A stretch of DNA of 62,486 bases from a virus. The stretch covers positions 1 to 62,486 of IMG/VR virus record IMGVR_UViG_3300045741_000082; one strand, 5' to 3'. Within the stretch, counting starts at the first letter, position 1. Each line of letters starts with the position of its first letter. Both the position numbers and the translations under genes were made by a program. Shown in pieces: positions 27,956 to 36,300 of this stretch. The notes under the pieces were generated by a model, which saw only the letters and a list, made by a program, of their open reading frames with translations, was not told where the DNA came from and ran no database searches.

Positions 27956-29401
27956 TTAATCGGATAATATATTTCCAGTATTTGTGTCTTCGATACCAAC
28001 GTTAATATCAGTAACTGCTGTAATTTCACGGGCTTCTTCAAGTCTATCGACCCAAAATTGTACCCAAAATGTAAACTCGTGAACCCAGTATTGAGATCCC
28101 TCAACATCTTTGGTTACGTGGTCAACGAAATTAAACATGAAGAGCTTAAACTCTGCATTACTGACTATTCTAGAGCAGTTAGAAATTTTGTACGTATCTG
28201 GAACTACGTCTTGTAAAACTAACTCATTTGTTGATATTTTGTCTTTTATCACAGATACAAATGGTCTTTCAAATCCTTCTCCATCAGGTCTTTTGGTGGG
28301 ATTTAAATCATCAAATATGAAAACATTGTCTCCGACATTGAAGTTTGAATTGTCGCCAACTTGTATCGTATTGCTTCCTCCGCTAGTAACATCAGCAGTT
28401 AATGTCTGGTCTGCACTCAATGCCGATCTAACTATAACTGGTAAGGCTGTTCTGGGAGGATTAAACTCTTCCCAAATCCTATTTATGATGTCTCTATGAT
28501 TCTGTCTTGTCTTAGAATCTATTCTTATGAGGTAATAGGCGTCTAGCGGTATAGCTGGACTTATTCCTGCATAAGAAGAGGAAGCTTGTGTGTTGCATTC
28601 CCCAGCAGTCAAAACTGGCTTTGAAGGGTCCATTACTATATATTTAACCAAACTTAGATCTGTATTTCTCAATACGTTTCCTGATCTGGTTATCATTGAT
28701 CCAGAGGCCGAACTCGGAGCAATGCTGCCGTCAATAGTAATTTTTCCTTGGGGTGCATTAACTGCAGTAATATTAAAAACATTACTTGCAGAATCTTTAA
28801 ATTGATCTCCAACTATTACTGTAGATAGATCAACTGCTGAACTGAACGTTATTTCTCTAGTATTAGAATCTATGTTAAAACTAGGCAAATTTTCTGCTAT
28901 TACGTTAGAAACGAATATTGAATGGTCGCCTAGTGGATCTATGGTAATAGAGGAAATCTTATAAGTTCCTTTATTATTACCTTCTAATAATCTAATTAGA
29001 TATCCTACTTGAACTTTTCTTATTTGAAATATTGTAGTAGTTATTGTGTTTCCAGGAGCGGAGATTAAAGCTCCTCCAGAAATAACTATTTCAAAGGCTT
29101 TAGGAGAGAATTTAACTGGGGTTACAACCCACTTTCCATATTCTGGAACAATTCTACCGCTAAATCTATCTTCACGAGTTTTCATCAATCTTATGAAAAA
29201 ATGGGGGTATTCTACTCCTCCAGCATCGGCACTAGAATCGTAATATTCTGCCTCTATTGTAGTTTTTACTAACTCTCCTGACAAAGGATCATAAGTCTCT
29301 TTTAAAACAGTTCTATCTAAGGTCCTGTTACTATGGGTAGTAATACGTCTTACTTCCCTAGATAAGGATTCTTCTATATCTTTAAAGATAGTTACTGACA
29401 T
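27956..29401 (-). CDS. Tail completion/neck protein candidate
   Basis: A 481-residue structural protein directly upstream of the sheath gene. The N-terminus has VTIFKDIEESLSREVRRITT and HFFIRLMKTREDRFSGRIVP. Residues about 180-235 hold a beta module (VIVGDQFKDSASNVFNITAV) that recurs in baseplate proteins of this phage. The C-terminal third has FVDHVTKDVEGSQYWVHEFT and FWVQFWVDRLEEAREITAVT. Its position suggests a tail terminator or neck subunit, but I do not recognise the family with certainty. Confidence 0.6.
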   Translation of the reverse strand: MSVTIFKDIEESLSREVRRITTHSNRTLDRTVLKETYDPLSGELVKTTIEAEYYDSSADAGGVEYPHFFIRLMKTREDRFSGRIVPEYGKWVVTPVKFSPKAFEIVISGGALISAPGNTITTTIFQIRKVQVGYLIRLLEGNNKGTYKISSITIDPLGDHSIFVSNVIAENLPSFNIDSNTREITFSSAVDLSTVIVGDQFKDSASNVFNITAVNAPQGKITIDGSIAPSSASGSMITRSGNVLRNTDLSLVKYIVMDPSKPVLTAGECNTQASSSYAGISPAIPLDAYYLIRIDSKTRQNHRDIINRIWEEFNPPRTALPVIVRSALSADQTLTADVTSGGSNTIQVGDNSNFNVGDNVFIFDDLNPTKRPDGEGFERPFVSVIKDKISTNELVLQDVVPDTYKISNCSRIVSNAEFKLFMFNFVDHVTKDVEGSQYWVHEFTFWVQFWVDRLEEAREITAVTDINVGIEDTNTGNILSD

Positions 29402-29404
29402 GTA

Positions 29405-30487
29405 TTACCTCAAGCTTTTTTCAGCTAAATCTACTATAGAATCTACTAGAGTTTTTATCCAATCTTGTTCATTAGATATCTGCCAAAGATCTGCTTCTTC
29501 TTTTATCTTATCTTGAAAGTTAGCATAATCTTTAACTGTTTCATCATAAGTTGAAACTAATGTGTAAAATGTACTATCCTCTTTGATAGTTTTTTCTAGT
29601 TTTAAATTTCTTATAAGCTTAACTATATTGTTGTATGACTCTACTGTAGGTGATAAGTCTTTCTTTTGTTTTAGATCGTCTATCTTGTTGAATATCTCAT
29701 TTGATTGAGTATTGTTCTTACCAACCCTACTATATATGTGTTTAGCTTCGTCATAGTCACCTTCTTTTAGCTTTTCTATGACATCAGTTATATTTATAAA
29801 ATCTCTTTTTATTACGTCTAAACCTTCTTTTAAAAGGGTCCAATCTGCAAATCCACGCTTATCTCTATGACTATCCCATTTATCACTAGATTTAACTGTA
29901 TTTCCAGCTTCCCTACTACAAACTACCTTAACGAATCTGGACATATCTATTCCAGGATTAACATAGTAATTAGCTTTCCCATTATTGTCTATGAATACAA
30001 ACACAGCGTTATTATAGTAATTAAGGGCTTGGTTGTACTGAGATTCAAAGGAATCTGCTTCTCCTATAGGAAGTCTTAGATTAACTCCTGATGACATTCT
30101 GCTGGTTGGTGCGCCGTTTAACTGATCTATTTTACTGGCTCCATCAGTTACTCTATTCGATATAACTGCTAGTTTACCATCAGCTAAGGTATTATAGTCT
30201 TTAGTTTTAGATACCTTAGTTAAGTCTACTCCAGTTAAATGTTTTATAAGTTCTTCATCAGATTTTCTTACTTTAATTTGAGTGTCGGTTAAATTTTGAT
30301 TTTTAACCTCTAAAACAGATTTTTGATCATTATTTAGCATTACTAATAGTTTTTCTTTTAGATTAGCTAAATCTAGAGTTAATCTGGAATCCAAAGATTT
30401 ATCTATAATCTCTGGTTTCATTTTTTCTTTTATCTTTGTTATTCCTGCTAAAGCTTTTTCATAATCAACAGAAATTTTAATAGACAT
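29405..30487 (-). CDS. Helical structural-region protein, unknown
   Basis: A 360-residue mostly helical protein between the neck candidates and an HNH gene. Notable parts are an N-terminal helix (YEKALAGITKIKEKMKPEI), a central compact region (YNNAVFVFIDNNGKANYYVN, MSRFVKVVCSREAGNTVK) and a helical C-terminus ending SIVDLAEKSLR. The central region resembles minor head-tail proteins in composition only. No family is assigned. Confidence 0.5.
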   Translation of the reverse strand: MSIKISVDYEKALAGITKIKEKMKPEIIDKSLDSRLTLDLANLKEKLLVMLNNDQKSVLEVKNQNLTDTQIKVRKSDEELIKHLTGVDLTKVSKTKDYNTLADGKLAVISNRVTDGASKIDQLNGAPTSRMSSGVNLRLPIGEADSFESQYNQALNYYNNAVFVFIDNNGKANYYVNPGIDMSRFVKVVCSREAGNTVKSSDKWDSHRDKRGFADWTLLKEGLDVIKRDFINITDVIEKLKEGDYDEAKHIYSRVGKNNTQSNEIFNKIDDLKQKKDLSPTVESYNNIVKLIRNLKLEKTIKEDSTFYTLVSTYDETVKDYANFQDKIKEEADLWQISNEQDWIKTLVDSIVDLAEKSLR

Positions 30488-30496
30488 ATTATCTTC

Positions 30497-31084
30497 CTAC
30501 AAAATCTTATTGTATTTCTTCATATTGTCTTCTGCCCACAATGGTTGAAGGTTAGTATAATGGCAACACAATTTAAGATCTCTTTTATTAACTAAATTAA
30601 ATGAACTTAAAGGTTTTATATGATCTATATGCCATTTTCCATAGTTACTCCAAGACATACCTGATTGGAATTTAGATTCTAAGTATAATTTGAAGTTCTC
30701 TATTGAACATCCTAAATTATTAACAGCAGAGCCTTTTTTAGAACTATTTTTTAGGGCTTGTCTTAATCTAGATCTTAATATATGCTTTAAATAACTAAGT
30801 GTTCTATTTTTAATTTGTTTTTGTTCCCAAATTTTTCTTTTTTCTCTTATTTTATCTCTATTATTTCTATAATAAATCTTCTCACTGTTTTTTACTTTAC
30901 TCAGATTATCTAATCTATACTTTTTAGATCTAGAAATTTCTTTTTGTCTATTATCTTTATAATAGCTCTTCTTTTTTGTTAGAATTTTATTTCTATTTTT
31001 ATGGTGATATTCTTTATTATAACAGGTTTTACATTTTTTCTTACAAAAAATTGGTTTTAAACAAGAGCATATATTACTATCCAC
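30497..31084 (-). CDS. HNH homing endonuclease (zinc-finger type)
   Basis: A freestanding HNH endonuclease of about 195 residues. An open frame continues to 31177 inside the upstream gene. I favour the GTG at 31084, which overlaps the upstream stop (GTGGATAG) and puts the Cys cluster CSCLKPIFCKKKCKTC at the N-terminus. After a long basic helix, the nuclease core is YGKWHIDHIKPLSSFN and CCHYTNLQPLWAEDN. The same architecture occurs at 55159..55653. It probably nicks an uninvaded copy of this locus and spreads by recombination. Confidence 0.8.
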   Translation of the reverse strand: MDSNICSCLKPIFCKKKCKTCYNKEYHHKNRNKILTKKKSYYKDNRQKEISRSKKYRLDNLSKVKNSEKIYYRNNRDKIREKRKIWEQKQIKNRTLSYLKHILRSRLRQALKNSSKKGSAVNNLGCSIENFKLYLESKFQSGMSWSNYGKWHIDHIKPLSSFNLVNKRDLKLCCHYTNLQPLWAEDNMKKYNKIL

Positions 31085-31835
31085 GTCCCATTGGGATTCC
31101 TTGCATAACTCCTCTTCTTTTCTCAACTGCAAGAATTCTTTCATATTCATTTCTCCAAAAAAGTAGGTTCTGATCACTTACAGAACTTCCATCCTCTCCA
31201 CGACTAGCTAATAGGATAGTATATATAGTGTAGTAAACACAAAATAGTCTATTATTAGCAGTATTGCCTCTAACTTGACTAAGATTTAATTCTTCTCTTA
31301 GTCTGTGTGAAGCATCTCTTATATGATCTTCTATGATCAAATTTCTAGTCTCTATATCTTTTCTATAAGCTTCAGGAAGATAAGTATCAATATTAAATTT
31401 TTTCTTTCTTACGTCATCTACAGTTGCATAGGTAGAAGTTAATGTTCCGATCATCCCAGCCATAGGAATAACTGTAAACCATTCATCTCCAAAATTAAAT
31501 TGTTGTCCACCAAGAATTCCTTGATAACTTATGATATAATTATCTAATGGAGTCAGTCCAGCAGGTATGCTCCAAGTAAATTCGTACTCGAAATCTTGTC
31601 CTGGGACCAATGCTCCTGTTAAAGTAGCTATGGTCTCTGGAACTGGCGTATTTCCTGAATTCAAAAAGGCTGGTTGTAAAATCTTAGCATTTGGTACTGT
31701 TGCGGTATCGACCTGAGTAGGCCTACCGTCGTTAGTAAAAATTGTCTTAAATTTTACGGTCGTGCCTTTAACAAAGACATAGGAATCTTTTGGTTCAGTT
31801 CTTGTGCCTGCTACTGAACTTATAACTCTAGACAT
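31077..31835 (-). CDS. Head-tail connector/neck protein candidate
   Basis: A 252-residue protein. The N-terminal half is an Ig-like beta domain (VKGTTVKFKTIFTNDGRPTQ, YEFTWSIPAGLTPLDNY). The C-terminal half is helical (TVDDVRKKKFNIDTYLPEAY, IEDHIRDASHRLREELNLS, NLLFWRNEYERILAVEKRR), which resembles gp6-type head-tail adaptors. The gene lies between the lysis cassette and the tail genes. The adaptor role is inferred from helix pattern and position. Confidence 0.55.
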   Translation of the reverse strand: MSRVISSVAGTRTEPKDSYVFVKGTTVKFKTIFTNDGRPTQVDTATVPNAKILQPAFLNSGNTPVPETIATLTGALVPGQDFEYEFTWSIPAGLTPLDNYIISYQGILGGQQFNFGDEWFTVIPMAGMIGTLTSTYATVDDVRKKKFNIDTYLPEAYRKDIETRNLIIEDHIRDASHRLREELNLSQVRGNTANNRLFCVYYTIYTILLASRGEDGSSVSDQNLLFWRNEYERILAVEKRRGVMQGIPMGRG

Positions 31836-31838
31836 AGA

Positions 31839-32261
31839 TTACCTCTTCTTTTTTGGTTTATTCTTCTGTGGATATGATTTTTTATTTTTATCGTTAGACG
31901 ACCCTAGTTTTTCTAGAATCAAACTTACTATATCTTCTCCAGCTACTGTGCTAGCATTCTCTAATATAGACTTAAACTCTACCATTCCTACAACACCTGC
32001 AACTATTTTAGTTACGGGCAACAACCCATTTAAAATGTAGGTTTCTAACAAGAATCCACTAATCACAGTTAATTGATAAATTAACATCTTAGATATAGTT
32101 CTTCTCATTGCGGCGGAGTTTATATTTTCTCCTCTTTTAGAAGCTGCCCACATCCCAGTTATCATATCTATAAATACAAGTACGCCTACAGTAATTAACA
32201 CCATTTGTATTGGAGCCAAAGCTGCTACAGATGCTACTGCTAATCTTTTTACCCATTCCAT
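31839..32261 (-). CDS. Holin, phage holin 4 (toxin-secretion type) family
   Basis: A 140-residue membrane protein with the family signature: a hydrophobic helix (IQMVLITVGVLVFIDMITG), then MWAASKRGENINSAAMRRTI, further membrane segments to about residue 100, and a long basic soluble tail (KKSYPQKNKPKKKR). Such holins form inner-membrane lesions that release endolysin. It follows a 45-residue membrane peptide whose stop lies inside the holin start region. Confidence 0.8.
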   Translation of the reverse strand: MEWVKRLAVASVAALAPIQMVLITVGVLVFIDMITGMWAASKRGENINSAAMRRTISKMLIYQLTVISGFLLETYILNGLLPVTKIVAGVVGMVEFKSILENASTVAGEDIVSLILEKLGSSNDKNKKSYPQKNKPKKKR

Positions 32262-32386
32262 TTGTATTTCTCCAATAAAACCAGAATATACAACCCTATT
32301 ATAAGAGTCGTATTAATCCATAATAACCAGTTTATCCTCGGTTTTACTGGTAATTTATTCTTAGTATTTCTATCTAATCTTGCCAT
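32249..32386 (-). CDS. 45-residue membrane peptide overlapping the holin start
   Basis: An open frame fills the gap between the amidase-like gene and the holin. It encodes a basic N-terminus (MARLDRNTKNKLPVKPR) and one membrane helix (LLWINTTLIIGLYILVLLEK), ending YKWNG. Its last codons overlap the holin start in another frame. The form would suit a small accessory holin or antiholin, inferred from size, topology and coupling. Confidence 0.6.
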   Translation of the reverse strand: MARLDRNTKNKLPVKPRINWLLWINTTLIIGLYILVLLEKYKWNG

Positions 32387-32394
32387 AAATATTC

Positions 32395-32883
32395 CTATAC
32401 TTTTGTCATCAAAAACGCATAAATATCTGAAGGATCTACTAAATTAGGATCTTTATCTGTCCATTTTCCATAAACTTCTGTTAGAATATCGTACATCCAC
32501 TCTGAACAAATTATGCCGCCTCTTATGGGGTTCTTTTTAATTTTTATTCCTATTTTAGACAGCACGTCAACCATAAATATGCCTAATAACTGAAAATAAC
32601 CATAATTAGCACCAGAATTATTGTGGCAGTTAGTGACTACTTCTAAAAATAACTCATCTGAAATTTGTAAAGGAAACTCTTTTACCACAGTACATTCGCT
32701 ATTAAATATATTCTCGCTCATGTATCCTAAGCCATGTCCTGTAGCTTGATGAATAGTTTGATCTTTATACCAAGGCTCTTGAAATTTGAGATATGTGTGG
32801 GAGAAAGGTTTTCTCATAAACCAAGAAATTAGTTTAGAACCTATTTTTCCGCTGCAAGAAAATCCTATGTATATTGTTTTCAT
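32395..32883 (-). CDS. Permuted papain-like (YiiX/NlpC-P60 type) hydrolase
   Basis: A 162-residue protein matching the permuted NlpC/P60 superfamily in which the catalytic His precedes the Cys. His29 lies in KPFSHTYLKF and Cys126 in RGGIICSEWMYDIL. The C-terminus DPSDIYAFL is also typical. It may cut peptidoglycan, amide or thioester bonds. Its place next to the holin suggests a cell-wall role, though members of this fold in phages have other reported or presumed jobs. It overlaps the upstream gene by one base. Confidence 0.7.
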   Translation of the reverse strand: MKTIYIGFSCSGKIGSKLISWFMRKPFSHTYLKFQEPWYKDQTIHQATGHGLGYMSENIFNSECTVVKEFPLQISDELFLEVVTNCHNNSGANYGYFQLLGIFMVDVLSKIGIKIKKNPIRGGIICSEWMYDILTEVYGKWTDKDPNLVDPSDIYAFLMTKV

Positions 32884-33308
32884 TAGTATAATGCCTTGTG
32901 TAACCTATAGTTTACTGCCACTTGAACATCCGTGTTCCCTACAGAGGCATAAATAACTCTAAGATACAAATTTGCTAGTATTTTTGCTGGATAGTATAAA
33001 TTTTCATCTAATTGCTGTTGAGCATCAGATCTCATGTACCAATCGGTTAAATAAGTCCCTAAAATCTTATTTTCTCCATATCCAAGTATGTTATCAATAT
33101 CTATCACTTGAAATGTAGCTTTATCGCCAAAAGTAGCGGCATCAGTTCTAAGTACACCTCCAGTAATAAAGCAGTCATCTGTCATCTTTAAATCTATACT
33201 AACCGTTGTTCCTGCTGGAACGGTCTGCATTTTTCCTCTTCCATTAGCGTTTACATTAGCTGAAGAGAATTGACTAATTTGAGTTAATTTAAGTTGAGAA
33301 TTTTGCAT
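32883..33308 (-). CDS. Virion protein, probable partner of the repeat protein
   Basis: A 141-residue beta-rich protein with TVPAGTTVSIDLKMTDDCFI, FQVIDIDNILGYGENKILG and a closing VQVAVNYRLHKALY. It starts 1 bp after the stop of the 1835-residue repeat protein. No family is assigned. The composition suits a capsid decoration or fibre-cap protein. Confidence 0.55.
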   Translation of the reverse strand: MQNSQLKLTQISQFSSANVNANGRGKMQTVPAGTTVSIDLKMTDDCFITGGVLRTDAATFGDKATFQVIDIDNILGYGENKILGTYLTDWYMRSDAQQQLDENLYYPAKILANLYLRVIYASVGNTDVQVAVNYRLHKALY

Positions 33309-33309
33309 A

Positions 33310-36300
33310 TTATTCCTCAGTCCATTCTACTGATATGTTGAAGCTTCCACCAGTAATTGTTACTCCGTTTAAATTAACTGAAAGTACTTGAGATGTTCCT
33401 CTTAAAACGATTGCTTGAGAGTTTCTGACTCCAAAATCCGTTATAAATTCGTCTGAGTTTGCTACAGTAGATCCTACAAAAACTTTTCTTGCTTTCATGG
33501 TTCCTACCGTATTTCCTAATGTTGGATTTAGTGTGTAGGCTCTAATCGTGGCGCTTCCAGCAGCACTGTTTGAATCATGGGGTATTACTGTTGGTGATGT
33601 GCTTGTGCCTGATGAATTTGCTGTGCTTCTTTTAATTAAAGCCACGTCTATCTGTCCAGAGGTAGTTTGGGTTGCAGTGACAGTTATTCTTGATACTCTT
33701 ACGGTTTTGCTAGCAGAGCCTGTAATAGTGAATAAGTCTGTACATGACGCTACTGGAACTAATCCCACAATAGAAGCGGAGTATGTGGCTTTTAATCCGT
33801 CATTTAAAGATACTCCGAAATTTGGGCTTACCGCTACAACTAACGCTGGATCAGTAGTGGCTGGAGCAGTTGATGAAGCTTTTACAGCCGCTGTGTTGGT
33901 TCCGTCATTAATCTTAGTTGTCTGGGAACCAAGGGTAGTTTGGTTAGCAGAAGTTGCCGCACCTGTAGGTAACGGTAAAGAAGAAGCAGATACAGGCTGT
34001 GTAACTGCAGATCCGTCAACTTTTAAACTTCCAGAAGAGTTAATCTGCAAGTCTCCACGTTGACCAGTAGTAAATGTGGGGGCAGATGAATTGTATATTC
34101 CTCCAACTTTAACTGGAGCGCCTATATCAGTAGAGCCAGAAGGAACATTACCCATTGAAAGAGTGTAAGAGCCAGCATCTTTAGTATCAGCACTTAAATA
34201 GCATATATTTTGTCCAGAAGTAAAAGCACTTACTCTTACTCGTACAGCAAATGCTTGACTTGATGATCCAGATTGATCACCTAGAGAAACTATAAAAACA
34301 CCAGAAGTATTGGTCGATGTTCCAGCAGCACCAAGTTGAATGTTTCTAGTAAGATCAGTTGTGTAATTGCTAGTTACCCATGTTCCTCCATCACCAGACA
34401 CTTCAAATATTAATGTACCCACCAAAGGAGATCCTGTTGGTACAATAACTATTTTTACGCTGTTCATTCCAGCAACATTCATACTACCAGTAGCGTTTAG
34501 AGCATTCAAAGATCCAGCAGCATTCATTCCTTGAAAATTTACAAATGCTGCACCGACTTGATTTAATGCTAAGGGAAATGACTGTCCTTTAACAGCAGAA
34601 GGTGTAGTCCAATTTGAACCAGCGGCATAACCAACATAACCATTGGCTAAAGTTCTCATGTTACCGTTGGTATCTAAAGAGTATGGAGCTGTAGTTTGAT
34701 TTACATAAGTAGGCGCACCACTATTAACAGTTCCAAACGACATTACTCCTTTTGTAGTTCCAGAAACATAAGTGTCGCCTTGAACATGTTGCTCATTCCC
34801 ACCAAATGACGTAATTTGATTACCTGAACTATCATAAATTGCAACGTCGAGAACTTGATGATTTGCTCCGCTAGCAGTTGAAGTTACATCAGACGCCGTT
34901 GTAGTACCTTTAGCTCCACCACGAACCACTGACTTTTGTGTTCCATCTGTAAGTGAAGTTAATTTTGTATCGATACTAGATAAAGAAGTATTTCCTGTAG
35001 TCTGAAGAGCTGAAGTTGCTGCACCTGTTGGGAGAGAAACTGTACCGCTTATATTATTGATGTTCCATGTTCCGCTTTGTGAAACTGGAATTGCACTCTG
35101 ATCAGTAGGCAGTACGACTCTTAATGTTTGGGCAGTTGTTATTCCACTATTAAAATCTGCTACACCAGATGTGTTACCTATTTGAGAAGCAGTTCTCAAA
35201 GCACCAGTGGCAATACCATAATTATTGTTTAATTTTCCATCAATAGATGAAAGAGAGGTGTTTCCTGTAGTCTGAAGAGCTGAAGTTGAAGCTCCAGTAG
35301 GTAAACTAACTGTCCCAGAAATATTATTAATGTTAAGCTTACCAGTAGTATCAACTGAGATTGATTGGATATTAGTCCCATCATCTCCCATCATTAAATT
35401 ACCAGTAGCTGTTCCACGAGCAGCTCCATCAGCATACTGCTGACCGCCAGTTGATCCACCAGTTACGTTTACGTTTAATGAACCGCTAGTAGAAGTAATT
35501 GATGTACCAGAACCATCTTGCATCTTAGCAACTGTTCTTAAATCACCTGCAGTAGTTGTAGATAAAGGATTCGACGTTGCAGTAGTGTATGTTGGTGCAG
35601 CAGAAGTTGTAGCAGATAATATTAAATTACCTTTTTGTCCAGCAGTAGTTGAAGCTTGAGCTAAAGATAAATTATCTGTATTAGTCTTAATAGAGGCTAA
35701 GTTACCACCAGATTCAAGAGCGAGGAGGCTAGTATTGAGGTTTGTACCAGCATTTGCTGTTACTTGACCTATGGAGTTAGTTCCAGTTGGAAGTGCAGCA
35801 ACAATACGACTCACATCTACTAACAAACCGTTGGCAATCGATCCACGAGCACGATCCCAAGTAGTACCATTAAAACTATATAATTCTGATGCTGCTTTAA
35901 TTAATCCACTTGATCCTGTAGGGACAGTATCGGCATTATCTGCGTAAGGACCAATTACAGTACCGTTTATTCTTAATTCACCGACGGTAGTTAAACTAAG
36001 AGGACTAGTTTGGCCGCTGGTATAGATAGGAAAGCCTGTAGTTACCGCACCCTGCATCAAGGTTCCAGTTTGGCCAGCGGTTGTTGATGCTTGAGCTACG
36101 GCTGTAGCAGGAGAAATTTCTGTACCAGAAGAATCTCTTAAGTTAACATGCAGTCCACGTTGAGCCGTTAAGCGCAAAGCGCCAGTCGTACCTGCAGTCA
36201 AGGCTGGAGAGGTGTCTTGGTATACGCCGCCAACAGGTTGCTCAACGCTTGTGCCGTAAGTAAATGCAGATTTATCTGCGATACCTGTTTCAATTTGTAT

